In this document: piece after piece, positions 54,021 to 62,543 of the stretch
Position numbering within the stretch: position 1 is the stretch's first letter
Layout of the letters: the number at the start of each line of letters is the position of its first letter
Assembly: GCF_003426775.1 (NCBI RefSeq)
Contig: NZ_QJUG01000008.1
Coordinates: 1 to 64,000 of the forward strand
Direction: 5' to 3'
DNA: 64,000 nucleotides
From: Allorhizocola rhizosphaerae
GTDB taxonomy: Bacteria > Actinomycetota > Actinomycetes > Mycobacteriales > Micromonosporaceae
Notes under the pieces: generated by a model
What the model saw: the letters and a program-made list of their open reading frames with translations, nothing else
The model's database searches: none
Told to the model about the DNA's origin: nothing
Position numbers and translations under genes: made by a program

Positions 54021-54366
54021 TGATCTCGCGGAGGGCGTCGTCGCGTGCGACGCCCAACCGCCGCGCCAGCAGCGCGTAGTCGCGCGCCGCCTCGCGCAGC
54101 AGCGCGCGTGACGAGTTGCTCGAAGCGACCGTCGTGCCGTGCCTCGGCCGGGTGTGGATAAGCCCGGCCGATTCGAGCTCACGGTAGGCGTGGGCCACCG
54201 TATTGACCGCGAGGCCGAGCTGCGCCGCCAGCGCCCGGATGGTGGGCAGCTTCGTGCCGGCGGGCAGCTCCTGCTTGGCGATCTGCTCAGCTAGCTGACT
54301 CCGGATCTGCTCATAGACCGGTGTCGAACTCGTCGCCTCGATAACCAGGTGCACGGTCGGAATCAC
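54001..54366 (-). CDS. GntR-family regulator, YtrA type
   Basis: A 121-residue short GntR protein: STPVYEQIRSQLAEQI, then winged helix LPTIRALAAQLGLAVNTVAHAYRELE, and a short helical tail as in YtrA, which controls ABC exporters. GTG 54366 overlaps the SRPBCC gene by 56 bases; a GTG at 54354 is an alternative. Targets are not evident. Confidence 0.85.
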   Translation of the reverse strand: MIPTVHLVIEATSSTPVYEQIRSQLAEQIAKQELPAGTKLPTIRALAAQLGLAVNTVAHAYRELESAGLIHTRPRHGTTVASSNSSRALLREAARDYALLARRLGVARDDALREISSYLEP

Positions 54367-54778
54367 GGCCTGACTCTACAAACTCCTTGAAGCGTTCGAG
54401 GTCACCCTCGATCCGCTGCTCGATGATGTTGGTCGCGTCGCCGACCGTCTCGGCCACGCCCTTGGGCTCGAACTGCATGGTCAGGGCGACGCGGGTGGTG
54501 GTCGGGTCGAGCTGGTCGAACGTCACGACGCCGGCCTGCTGCGGGCCGTTGACGGTCCGCCACTCGATGCGGCGGTCGGGCGTCTGCTCGGTGATCTCGG
54601 CGTCGAACTCGCGCGTCACGCCGGCGATCTTCGTGACCCAGTGCGTGCGGGTGCCGCTGGTCTGCTCGACCCGCTCGACACCCTCCATGAACTTCGGGAA
54701 CGTCTCGAACTGAGCCCACTGGTCGTAGGCCGTGCGGACGGGAACATGTACGTCGATTGTCTTCTCAATGGTGCTCAT
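54311..54778 (-). CDS. SRPBCC (polyketide cyclase/dehydrase-like) protein
   Basis: A 155-residue START/SRPBCC fold protein: IDVHVPVRTAYDQWAQFETFP, FMEGVERVEQ, RIEWRTVNG and FEPKGVAETVGD. This is the cyclase/dehydrase family that binds hydrophobic ligands; here it is probably a general stress or lipid-binding protein. It overlaps recD2 by 14 bases and the GntR gene by 56. Confidence 0.85.
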   Translation of the reverse strand: MSTIEKTIDVHVPVRTAYDQWAQFETFPKFMEGVERVEQTSGTRTHWVTKIAGVTREFDAEITEQTPDRRIEWRTVNGPQQAGVVTFDQLDPTTTRVALTMQFEPKGVAETVGDATNIIEQRIEGDLERFKEFVESGRDSDRAPGYRGDEFDTGL

Positions 54779-56978
54779 GAAATGGGGTTACCCCATTCAG
54801 CCGGTGTTCTAAAGCAGTATGTCGCCTTCCAGCACCCAAGGTTTTCACGGCGACCCCGAGCGCCTTGGCCGAACCCGCGATGACCACCAGTTTCTTGGCC
54901 CGGGTGATGGCCGTGTAGAGCAGGTTTCGCTGCAGCATCATCCAGCTCGCTGTGGTGATCGGCACAATTACGGCGGGATATTCGGAGCCCTGCGAGCGGT
55001 GGATGCTGATCGCGTACGCGTGGATCAGCTCATCGAGCTCGTCGAACGAGTAGATGATGTCCTCGTCCTCGTCCGTGCGCACGGTCAGGCTGTGGCCCTC
55101 GGTGTCCAGCGCCGTGACCACGCCGACCGTGCCGTTGAACACCCCGGCCCGGCCCTTCTCATAGTTGTTGCGGATCTGGGTCACCTTGTCGCCGACCCGG
55201 AAAACCCTTGCCCCAAACTTTTTTTCCGGTACCGAGTCGCGCCCCGGTGTCAACGCCTCCTGCAGCATGGTGTTGAGGTTGCCCGCGCCCGCTTGCCCGC
55301 GGTGCATCGGCGCGAGCACTTGGATGTCGCGCCTCGCGTCGAGGTTGAAGCGACGGGGCACCCGCTTGGCCGCCAGATCGACGATCAGCGGCGCCACCGC
55401 GTCGTTGTCCTCGCACGAGAAGAAAAAGAAGTCGGGGAAGCCCTTCAGCTGCGGGAACTCGCCCCGGTTGATCCGGTGCGCGTTGACAACGATGCCCGAC
55501 TCGCTGGCCTGCCGGAAGATGTGCGTCAGCCGCACATGCGGGATTGCCTCGGTGGCGAGCATGTCCTTGAGCACCTCGCCCGCGCCCACGCTCGGCAACT
55601 GGTCCACGTCGCCCACGAACACCAGGTGCGCGCCCAACGCCACGGCCTTCACCAGCTTGTTGGCCAGCAGCAGGTCGAGCATGGACGCCTCATCGACAAC
55701 CACCAGATCGGCGTCGAGCGGGTTGTCCCGGTCGAACGAAGGCTCGCCGCCCGGCTGCAGCTTGAGCAGGCGATGCACGGTGGTCGCCTCGTGCCCGGTG
55801 AGCTCGGTCAGGCGTTTCGCGGCCCGTCCGGTGGGCGCGGCGAGCACGATTTTGGCCCGCTTGGCGCGGGCCAGCTGCACGATCGACCGCACGGTGAAGC
55901 TCTTGCCGCAGCCCGGCCCGCCCGTGAGCACGCCCACCCTGCGGGTGAGCGCCATCTGCACGGCCTGCCTCTGCTCGGGAGCCAAATCGGCCGCCGACTT
56001 CCCGCTCCCCGGCCCCGTGGGCCCACTCCCCTTCAGCCACGCGAACGCCTTGTCCCAGTCGACCTCTTGGAAGACCGCCAGCCGGTCTTTGTCGACACTC
56101 AGCAGGCCCAACAGCGAGGAGGCCAGATTGGTCTCGGCCCGGTGGAAAGGGGTCAGATACACGGCGGGCACGCCGCCGATGTGCTCGTGGGTCAGGCCCT
56201 CGGCGTCGGCGAGGCACGGCTCGATCAGCGTGGCCGGGACGTCGAGGATCTTCGCGGCGTCGCCGATCAGGTTGGGCCGGGGCAGGTAGGTGTGCCCGTT
56301 GTCGGCCGCCTCGCTGAGCGTGTAGAGGAGTCCCGCCTTTATCCTTTGCGGACTGTCGTGGGGGATGCCCACGGCCTTCGCGATCGTGTCGGCCGTTTTG
56401 AAACCGATCCCCCAGACGTCGGCGGCAAGCCTGTAGGGCTCATTGCGTACCACAGAAATAGAAGCATCTTTATATTGCTTGTAGATCCGCACGGCCAGGG
56501 AGGTCGACACCCCCACGCCCTGCAAAAAGACCATGACCTCCTTGATCTGCTTCTGCTCCTCCCACGCCTGCCCGATCATCTTGGTGCGCTTGGGTCCCAG
56601 CTTGGGCACCTCAACCAGGCGTGCCGGCTCCTCCTCGATGACGCGCAGGGTGTCGACGCCGAAGTGCCCGACGATGCGCTCGGCCAGCCGGGGCCCGATT
56701 CCCTTGATGAGCCCGGAGCCCAGATAGCGCTCGATGCCCTTGATCGTGGCTGGCAGCACGGTCGTGTAGGACTCGACCTCGAACTGCCGCCCGTAGCGCG
56801 GATGTGTGGTCCAGCGCCCTTGCAGCCGAAGGCTTTCGCCGGGCTGTGCGCCCAGCAGCGGCCCGACAACGGTCAGCAGATCGCTGCCGGAGCGATCGGT
56901 GGCGACCCTCGCTATCGTGTAGCCGGTCTCCTCGTTTGCATAGGTGATGCGCTCAAGGACGGCCTCAAGAACCTGCAC
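54765..56978 (-). CDS. recD2: RecD2-type SF1B DNA helicase
   Basis: A 737-residue ATP-dependent 5'-3' helicase. N-terminal OB/HhH regions ([34 protein letters not shown]) precede Walker A GGPGCGKS, motif [10 protein letters not shown], motif [16 protein letters not shown] and motif VI VAITRAKK-type [11 protein letters not shown]. RecD2 works apart from RecBC in repair and recombination. GTG 56978 appears leaderless and is 18 bases from a divergent start. Confidence 0.95.
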   Translation of the reverse strand: MQVLEAVLERITYANEETGYTIARVATDRSGSDLLTVVGPLLGAQPGESLRLQGRWTTHPRYGRQFEVESYTTVLPATIKGIERYLGSGLIKGIGPRLAERIVGHFGVDTLRVIEEEPARLVEVPKLGPKRTKMIGQAWEEQKQIKEVMVFLQGVGVSTSLAVRIYKQYKDASISVVRNEPYRLAADVWGIGFKTADTIAKAVGIPHDSPQRIKAGLLYTLSEAADNGHTYLPRPNLIGDAAKILDVPATLIEPCLADAEGLTHEHIGGVPAVYLTPFHRAETNLASSLLGLLSVDKDRLAVFQEVDWDKAFAWLKGSGPTGPGSGKSAADLAPEQRQAVQMALTRRVGVLTGGPGCGKSFTVRSIVQLARAKRAKIVLAAPTGRAAKRLTELTGHEATTVHRLLKLQPGGEPSFDRDNPLDADLVVVDEASMLDLLLANKLVKAVALGAHLVFVGDVDQLPSVGAGEVLKDMLATEAIPHVRLTHIFRQASESGIVVNAHRINRGEFPQLKGFPDFFFFSCEDNDAVAPLIVDLAAKRVPRRFNLDARRDIQVLAPMHRGQAGAGNLNTMLQEALTPGRDSVPEKKFGARVFRVGDKVTQIRNNYEKGRAGVFNGTVGVVTALDTEGHSLTVRTDEDEDIIYSFDELDELIHAYAISIHRSQGSEYPAVIVPITTASWMMLQRNLLYTAITRAKKLVVIAGSAKALGVAVKTLGAGRRHTALEHRLNGVTPFHEHH

Positions 56979-57013
56979 GCAGATATTTTGGACGGCGTGG
57001 AGATTCTTGTCTT
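56979..57013. promoter_or_regulatory. Shared divergent leaderless promoter, recD2/epimerase
   Basis: Only 18 bases separate two GTG starts. Minus strand: AAGACA (57008-57013), 17 bp, CAAAAT (56985-56990), 6 bp, GTG. Plus strand: TATTTT (56984-56989), 7 bp, GTG 56997. The two -10 boxes occupy the same AT-rich bases. Confidence 0.65.
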
Positions 57014-57986
57014 GGGTGGCACCGCCTGGCTCGGACGTGAGATCGCGAGCCAGGCCCATGCGCGTGGACACGCGGTGACCTGCCTCGCGCGAGGCGAAAG
57101 CGGGACAGTGGCCGAGGGGGTGACCCTGGTCACGGCAGACCGCACACAGCCCGGCGCCTACGGGCGGCTGGCCGGGCGCGCGTTCGACGCGGTGTTCGAG
57201 GTGAGCTGGCAGCCCGGCATGGTGCGCGGTGCCCTGCAGGCGTTGGGCACGCGCGCTGGACACTGGACATATGTGTCGTCGGGCAACGTGTATGCCTCCC
57301 ACTCCGTTGTCGACGCCGACGAATCGGCCCCGCTGCTCGCGCCTACAGCGTTGGAAGCCGTCGATCGCTCGGACTACGGCGCGGCGAAGGTCGCGTGCGA
57401 GCTGGCCTCGCTCTCGGCAGTGGGCGATCGTCTGCTCATCGCGCGGGCCGGGCTGATCGGTGGGCCGGGCGACGCCAGCGACCGCGCCGGCTACTGGGTC
57501 GCGCGGGCGGCACGGGCTCCACGCTCGCCGATGCTCGCGCCCGCCGCGCAGCTGGCGCCCACCCAGGTCATCGACGTGCGCGACCTGGCCGCATGGCTGC
57601 TCGACTGCGCCGAGGCCGGCACCACCGGCACGTTCAACGCGGTCGGCCAGGTCGTCCCGTTCGGGCAGTTCCTGGAGCTGGCGCGCGAGGTGGGCGGGCA
57701 CACCGGCGCGGTCGTGTGGGCCGATCCCCAGTGGTTGCTCGCGCAGGGCGTCGAGCCGTACATGGGCCACGAGTCGCTGCCGCTGTGGCTGCCCGACCCC
57801 GACTATGCGGGCTGGTCGGCCCGCAATGGCACCGCGGCCGCCAACGCCGGTCTGCGCCACCGCCCGCTGGCGCAGCTCCTCGCCGATACACTCGTCTGGG
57901 AGCGCACGCTGGGCCTGGATCGCTCGCGCAGGGCGGGTCTCAGCCCGGCCCGCGAGAGTGAGCTGCTCGCCGGTTGGCCGGTTTGA
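56997..57986 (+). CDS. NAD-dependent epimerase/dehydratase family protein
   Basis: A 329-residue extended SDR-fold protein. The Rossmann start is [25 protein letters not shown] and the active-site YxxxK-like [10 protein letters not shown] follow. The C-terminal half differs from sugar epimerases, and the substrate is unknown. GTG 56997 appears leaderless. Confidence 0.88.
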   Translation: MEILVLGGTAWLGREIASQAHARGHAVTCLARGESGTVAEGVTLVTADRTQPGAYGRLAGRAFDAVFEVSWQPGMVRGALQALGTRAGHWTYVSSGNVYASHSVVDADESAPLLAPTALEAVDRSDYGAAKVACELASLSAVGDRLLIARAGLIGGPGDASDRAGYWVARAARAPRSPMLAPAAQLAPTQVIDVRDLAAWLLDCAEAGTTGTFNAVGQVVPFGQFLELAREVGGHTGAVVWADPQWLLAQGVEPYMGHESLPLWLPDPDYAGWSARNGTAAANAGLRHRPLAQLLADTLVWERTLGLDRSRRAGLSPARESELLAGWPV

Positions 57987-58012
57987 ATTCGCGTCAAGAT
58001 GACCTTTATCCT
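57983..58012 (+). promoter_or_regulatory. Promoter with inverted repeat before NrtR-like gene
   Basis: -35 TTGAAT (57983-57988), 18 bp, -10 TATCCT (58007-58012), 6 bp, GTG 58019. GTCA-AGA-TGAC (57993-58003) lies between the boxes, suited to a repressor. Confidence 0.6.
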
Positions 58013-58018
58013 CGTGCC

Positions 58019-58720
58019 GTGACCAAGCAAGAGGTGCAAGTCGCGGTCGACCCGGTCCTGCTGACCATCCGGGAGGATCAGCTGCAGGTGCTGCTGATCG
58101 TGCGGCGGCACGAGCCGTGCAAGGGGGAGCTGTCGTTTCCGGGCGGGTTCCTGTGGAGCACGGACAACGATCTCGACGCGGCGGCCGCGCGCAAGCTGGC
58201 CACCGAAACCGGACTGGACACCAGCGACATCCACATGGAGCAGTTGCACGCCTACGGCGCGCGTGACCGGGATCCCCGGGGGCGCGTGGTGGCCGTGGCA
58301 TACCTTGCCATCCAGCCCAGCGTGAGCGACCACGCCAGCGACACCGAAGCGGGCCGGCCCAACTGGCATCCGGTCGCGTCACTGCTGTCCGGGCAGGTGC
58401 CGCTGGCCTTCGACCATCGCAGGATCCTCGCCGATGCGGTGGAGGCGGCGCGGCGCAAGCTTGAGCACACCACGCTGGCGACCGCGTTCTGCCCGCCCCG
58501 GTTCACGATGGCGGACCTGCGCCGGGTCTATGAGATCGTGTGGGGCGTGGGCGGGCTGGACCCGCGCAACTTCCATCGCAAGGTGTTGAGCACCAAGGGT
58601 TTCGTCGTGGCCACGCGTGCCAAGCGGCAGCAGGCCAACGGCCGCCCGGCGACGCTCTATCGCAAGGCGTCGGCGCAGGCGGTCACGCTCTATCCGCCGA
58701 TGCTGCGAGAGCGCTATTGA
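58019..58720 (+). CDS. NrtR-like Nudix-domain transcriptional regulator
   Basis: A 233-residue protein. The N-terminal Nudix domain has a degenerate catalytic box (AAAARKLATETGL in place of the REUxEExG consensus), and a C-terminal winged helix includes FTMADLRRVYEIVWG and NFHRKVLSTKGFV. This is the layout of NrtR regulators, which sense ADP-ribose-type ligands and control NAD genes. It probably represses its own promoter. The 3' end overlaps the convergent gene by 38 bases. Confidence 0.88.
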   Translation: MTKQEVQVAVDPVLLTIREDQLQVLLIVRRHEPCKGELSFPGGFLWSTDNDLDAAAARKLATETGLDTSDIHMEQLHAYGARDRDPRGRVVAVAYLAIQPSVSDHASDTEAGRPNWHPVASLLSGQVPLAFDHRRILADAVEAARRKLEHTTLATAFCPPRFTMADLRRVYEIVWGVGGLDPRNFHRKVLSTKGFVVATRAKRQQANGRPATLYRKASAQAVTLYPPMLRERY

Positions 58721-59090
58721 GCTCACTGACCGCAGCGATGGCAAGCATCGGCATATAGAAGAACGCGTCACCGCTTAGCCGGGTCGCGCCGAGCAGCACG
58801 AACGTGACCGCCACGAGCAGGATCAGCGGCTGCGTGACGGTCTGCTGCACCTGTGCCTCGGGCCAGGCCCTGACGATGGCGTCGACCCGGAAGAACCACT
58901 CGCGCAGCGCGCCGATCACCGGCAGCGGCGTGAACCCGGCGATGAGCTGCCCGACGCCGCCGGCGAAGAGCAACTCGTAGGCGTGTGCCAGATCGCCGGA
59001 CGCGGGCCGGCCGAGGTCGCGGCCGGTCAGCGCGGGGGACTCGAGCAGCAAAGCCAAGAGCGGCAAGGGAATCGCCACCCGATGGGGCAA
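58683..59090 (-). CDS. Hypothetical membrane protein
   Basis: A 135-residue protein with hydrophobic segments at both ends (IPLPLLALLLESP; LILLVAVTFVLLGAT; FFYMPMLAIAAVSEL). No family is recognised. Start TTG 59090 or GTG 59078. It overlaps the NrtR-like gene's end by 38 bases. Confidence 0.5.
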   Translation of the reverse strand: MPHRVAIPLPLLALLLESPALTGRDLGRPASGDLAHAYELLFAGGVGQLIAGFTPLPVIGALREWFFRVDAIVRAWPEAQVQQTVTQPLILLVAVTFVLLGATRLSGDAFFYMPMLAIAAVSELNSALAASADRA

Positions 59091-59124
59091 CAGCCGTATC
59101 GCGTCACTGTCACATGCACGTCGT

Positions 59125-59177
59125 AAGTTTGTGACGGCAGCGTAGGATAGTAGCTATCGTCAGTTAGACACAAACTT
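59125..59177 (+). promoter_or_regulatory. Concentric inverted repeats before nucleosidase genes
   Basis: The outer pair AAGTTTGTG (59125-59133) and CACAAACTT (59169-59177) is perfect, and the inner GATAG-TAG-CTATC (59146-59158) has its centre within one base of the outer centre. AT-rich relative to its surroundings; 28 bases before the start codon. Confidence 0.7.
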
Positions 59178-59204
59178 GCGCCTGGCGGAAGGGGAGGCAC
59201 AGCC

Positions 59205-59978
59205 ATGTCTGGGATCTCGATCCTGATTCTCGTGGTGACGCAGGGCGAGCGCGACGCCGTGCTGCGGGCCGTGCGCGCGGCCAACGGCACCGCCCATGAG
59301 CGGCAAACCTTCGGCGATCACGCGGTCTTCCGGTTAGGCAGCCTGGGCGGGGCAGAGATCCTGCTGGCCCAGGCGGGGGAGCAGGGTGGGGTGGGCCCGG
59401 CCGGCACGATGCTGACGGCGGCGTCGCTGCTGCGCGCGTGCCGGCCGGATTATCTGATCCTGGTCGGCATCTGCTACGGCCTGCTCGAAAACGAGCAGCG
59501 CATCGGCGACATCCTGGTGTCGCGCAACGTCCAGGAGCTCGACCATCAACGCGTGGTCGACAGCCCGTCGGGAGCCACGATCGCGATCCGGCGCGGCGCT
59601 CGGGTGCAGGCATCGGTGCTGTTGCTCGATCGGTTCAACGCCGCGACGATCGGGCGGGGTGCGCGGCCGAGCATCCATTTCGGACTCGTGTTGTCGGCCA
59701 ACACCCTCGTGGACTCAAAGCGGTACAGAGAAAATTGCAAGAAGGAGTTCCCGGACGCGATCGGCGGCGACATGGAGGGTGCTGCGCTCTACGCGGCGGC
59801 GGCCAAGGACCGGGTCGATTGGATCGTCGTCAAGGCCATCGCCGATTGGGGGTTCAACAAGACCAACGAGCATCAGGCTCTCGCCGCGGGCAACGCGGCG
59901 CAGTTCGTGGTGCACACGTTGATGATGAGCAGCCTGCCACCGCGGACGCCCCGGCTTGCGGTGACCCTGTGCGACTGA
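59205..59978 (+). CDS. MTA/SAH nucleosidase-like phosphorylase-family protein
   Basis: A 257-residue PNP_UDP_1-fold protein. It has ILILVVTQGERDAVL, the ribose-binding region RPDYLILVGICYGL, and the catalytic GDMEGAALYAAA followed by VVKAIADWG with the proton-donor Asp. It should cleave the N-glycosidic bond of a purine nucleoside or nucleotide. Similar domains are attached to NACHT/STAND proteins elsewhere; here it stands alone. GGAAGGGGAGG is the ribosome site. Confidence 0.82.
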   Translation: MSGISILILVVTQGERDAVLRAVRAANGTAHERQTFGDHAVFRLGSLGGAEILLAQAGEQGGVGPAGTMLTAASLLRACRPDYLILVGICYGLLENEQRIGDILVSRNVQELDHQRVVDSPSGATIAIRRGARVQASVLLLDRFNAATIGRGARPSIHFGLVLSANTLVDSKRYRENCKKEFPDAIGGDMEGAALYAAAAKDRVDWIVVKAIADWGFNKTNEHQALAAGNAAQFVVHTLMMSSLPPRTPRLAVTLCD

Positions 59979-60012
59979 CGAGCAGCACGACACCCACAGG
60001 AGGGGGAGTTTC

Positions 60013-60675
60013 GTGACGACAATCATGCAGCAATGGGAGGTGGCCGTGCCCGCCCGGGTCGTGGTGTTGGGGGTGAAGGAGATCCTTCTCGTGGTCGGCG
60101 ACAGCGCCGCCCACGACGCGGTGAGGCGGGCCGCGGCGCGCGTGCTTGGGGCGGTCCCCCACATCGCCATGGTCCGGGGCGACGAAGCGGCGGAGGCCGA
60201 CGCGCTCATCCGGTCGTTGCGTCCGCACATGGTGATCGGCGTGGGCACGGCCGTCGGCCTCGGCCCGCTGGAGCACCACCGGCCCGGCGACATCGTCGTC
60301 GCCACCGCCCTGCGGCCGGTCGGCAGCCGGTTCGAGCCGCTGGAGACCGGCCCGAGCCGGCTGATGCCGCCGTCGGTGCGGCTGCTGGACCGCTGCACCC
60401 TGGCCACCGTCGGCTGGCGGCGGGGCAGAGTCCACTTTGGACCGATCCTGTCGATGGACCCCGCCGCGGAGTCCGTCGTGGACACGCCCGCCCAGTGCGC
60501 GGCGGCGCTCGACGCGCATCCGGGCGCCATGGCCGCGGAAAACGAAGGCACGGCGGTGTTCGCGGCAGCACAGCGGGCGGGCATCGACTGGCTGGTGGTC
60601 AAGGCCGTCGGCGGCACCAGCGATCCGGCCGCCGAGTTCGCGATGCACGTGGTGAAGGCAAGCTCTTTGGTTTGA
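60013..60675 (+). CDS. Degenerate nucleosidase paralogue
   Basis: A 220-residue relative of the preceding protein. Aligning regions: RPHMVIGVGTAVGL against RPDYLILVGICYGL; VHFGPILS against IHFGLVLS; AENEGTAVFAAA against GDMEGAALYAAA; WLVVKAVGGTSD against WIVVKAIADWGF. The Asp of the last motif is missing, so it is probably inactive alone. GGAGGGGGAG lies five bases before GTG 60013. It may form a complex with the upstream enzyme. Confidence 0.75.
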   Translation: MTTIMQQWEVAVPARVVVLGVKEILLVVGDSAAHDAVRRAAARVLGAVPHIAMVRGDEAAEADALIRSLRPHMVIGVGTAVGLGPLEHHRPGDIVVATALRPVGSRFEPLETGPSRLMPPSVRLLDRCTLATVGWRRGRVHFGPILSMDPAAESVVDTPAQCAAALDAHPGAMAAENEGTAVFAAAQRAGIDWLVVKAVGGTSDPAAEFAMHVVKASSLV

Positions 60676-60693
60676 CGACGCGGCCGGCCGGCC

Positions 60694-61833
60694 TCAGCGG
60701 GGGATGAGGTCGGCCGCTATCTGCTCCCGGATCTCGTCCTGCACGTCCCAGACGTTGACGTTCATGCCGCCGATGACCCGTTCACCCTTCATCCAGTACG
60801 CGATGAACTCACGGTTGCCGACGTCCCCGCGGAACTCGACCCGGTCGTATCCACCCGGCTCGACAAAGCCCGAATACTCCATGCCGAGGTCGTACTGGTC
60901 GCTGAAGAAGTACGGGATCCAGTCGTAGGACACGTTCTTGCCCAGCATGGCGCGTGCGGCGGCCTGGCCGCTGCGGCGCGCGTTTTCCCAGTGCTCGACC
61001 CGGATCCGGGCCCCGGTCAGCGGGTGCTGCCAGTTCGCCACGTCACCGCACGCGAAGATGTCCGGATCGGACGTGCGCAGATCGGGCCCGACCAGCACGC
61101 CGTTGCCGACCGCGAGCCCCGCCTGCTGGGCCAGCTCGACGTTGGGCGCCACACCCACTCCCACGATCACGAGGTCGGCGGCCAGCACGGAGCCGTCGTC
61201 GAGGAGCACTGACTCGTCCTCGATCGCGGCGACGGCACGTCCAAAGTGGAACATCACGCCGTGCGCCTCGTGCAGGTCGCGGAACACGGTGGCCAGCTCG
61301 TCGCCGAGCACCGTGCGCAGCGGGAGCCTGTCCTGCTCGACCACGTTTACGCTGGAGCCGTAATGCCTTGCGGCCGCGGCGGTTTCCAGGCCGATCCAGC
61401 CCGCGCCGACGACGACCACCTGCGTGCCCTGCTGCATGTCGGCGCGAAGCTGGACGCTGTCGGCGAGCGTGCGAAGGTAGCGCACGTGCGGCAGGTCGCC
61501 GCCCGGCACGTCAAGCCGCTTGGGGCCGGCTCCCGTTGCCAGCAACAGCTTTTCGTAGCCGAGCACGGTGCCGTCGGCCAGGGTCACGGTGTGCCCGGCC
61601 GGGTCGAGCGACATTGCGGCCGTCCCGAGGTAGAGGTCCACGTCGTCGGGCACGTTGACGTAGAGCGATTTACGATCCTGATTTCCTATGAGGTACCCCT
61701 TGGAAAGCGGCGGTCGCTCGTAGGGCCGCTCCGGCTCGGCTCCGATCATGGTCAGCGGGCCGGTGAAGCCTTCGGCGCGCAGCGTCTCGGCCGCGTTGGC
61801 GCCGGCAAGCGACGCCCCAACGATCACAAACAT
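60694..61833 (-). CDS. Ferredoxin reductase-type FAD oxidoreductase
   Basis: A 379-residue NAD(P)H:ferredoxin/rubredoxin reductase of the Rieske-type oxygenase class. FAD site FVIVGASLAGANAAE, NAD site VVVVGAGWIGLETAA, and the second FAD motif SDPDIFACGDVANW, plus a C-terminal reductase domain. ATG 61833 has GAGG six bases upstream and lies two bases after folE, so they are cotranscribed. Its electron acceptor is not in the window. Confidence 0.92.
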   Translation of the reverse strand: MFVIVGASLAGANAAETLRAEGFTGPLTMIGAEPERPYERPPLSKGYLIGNQDRKSLYVNVPDDVDLYLGTAAMSLDPAGHTVTLADGTVLGYEKLLLATGAGPKRLDVPGGDLPHVRYLRTLADSVQLRADMQQGTQVVVVGAGWIGLETAAAARHYGSSVNVVEQDRLPLRTVLGDELATVFRDLHEAHGVMFHFGRAVAAIEDESVLLDDGSVLAADLVIVGVGVAPNVELAQQAGLAVGNGVLVGPDLRTSDPDIFACGDVANWQHPLTGARIRVEHWENARRSGQAAARAMLGKNVSYDWIPYFFSDQYDLGMEYSGFVEPGGYDRVEFRGDVGNREFIAYWMKGERVIGGMNVNVWDVQDEIREQIAADLIPR

Positions 61834-61835
61834 GG

Positions 61836-62477
61836 CTAGCCTCGATTCCCAGTGAGGGTGAAAAACTCGGCGCGCGAACGGGCGTCTTCGCGCAGGCATC
61901 CGAGCAGGGTGGAGGTGACTGTGCGGGCACCCGCGGCGCGCACCCCGCGCAGCGTCATGCACAGGTGTTCGGCCTCGATGACGACACCCACACCGCTCGG
62001 GTCGAGTTGGTCGCACAGCCAGTCGGCGATCTGCTTGGTGAGCCGCTCCTGGACCTGTGGGCCGTGCGCGAACTTCTCGACCACCCGGGCCAGTTTGGAC
62101 AGCCCGAGGATCCGCTTGCCCGGGAAGTACCCCACGTGGGCGACCCCGATGAACGGGAGCAGGTGGTGCTCGCAGACGGAGCGGATCGGGATGTCGCGGG
62201 CCAGCACGAGCTCGTCGTAGCCCTCGTCGTTGTCGAACGTGGTGAGCTGGAAGTCGCGCGGGGTCAACAATTCGGCGTAGGCGCGGGCCATCCGGCCCGG
62301 GGTCTCCGGGTCGAGCTCGAGCCCGAGCGCCCGCACGAACGCGGCCGCCGCAATCTGCGCGGCCGCGAGGTCGCGAATGGGCGCAGCTTCATCGCGGCGG
62401 GCGTTTCGCCTCGGCCTCGCGCCGGCCGCGTGGTCTTCTATCGCGCCCGCCCGGCCGTCTGCGGTGGTGATGGTCAT
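61836..62477 (-). CDS. folE: GTP cyclohydrolase I
   Basis: A 213-residue type I enzyme making dihydroneopterin triphosphate from GTP, the first step of folate and pterin synthesis. Zn site Cys-His-His in SVCEHHLLPF and second Cys in EAEHLCMTLRGV; GKRILGLSKLARVV is the family core. A 30-residue Arg/Ala-rich N-terminus is extra. It is divergent from a Cys-rich HTH regulator gene. Confidence 0.95.
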   Translation of the reverse strand: MTITTADGRAGAIEDHAAGARPRRNARRDEAAPIRDLAAAQIAAAAFVRALGLELDPETPGRMARAYAELLTPRDFQLTTFDNDEGYDELVLARDIPIRSVCEHHLLPFIGVAHVGYFPGKRILGLSKLARVVEKFAHGPQVQERLTKQIADWLCDQLDPSGVGVVIEAEHLCMTLRGVRAAGARTVTSTLLGCLREDARSRAEFFTLTGNRG

Positions 62478-62527
62478 AGGTCGTCATCCTGCACCGACAT
62501 CCCGATAATTTCAACAACGACGGTTAG

Positions 62528-62538
62528 TGATATTATCA
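62528..62538. promoter_or_regulatory. Palindrome over the -10 box of the HTH regulator gene
   Basis: TGATATTATCA overlaps the -10 TATTAT (62531-62536), which is seven bases before ATG 62544. It is a likely autoregulatory operator. A related CGATAATTTC lies at 62503 toward folE. Confidence 0.5.
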
Positions 62539-62543
62539 TCGCC

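Noticed and set aside
59205-60675. Complete known anti-phage system
   Set aside because: Only the nucleosidase fold is shared with known effectors; there is no sensor, NACHT, TIR or protease partner beside the pair, so a defence label would be a guess.
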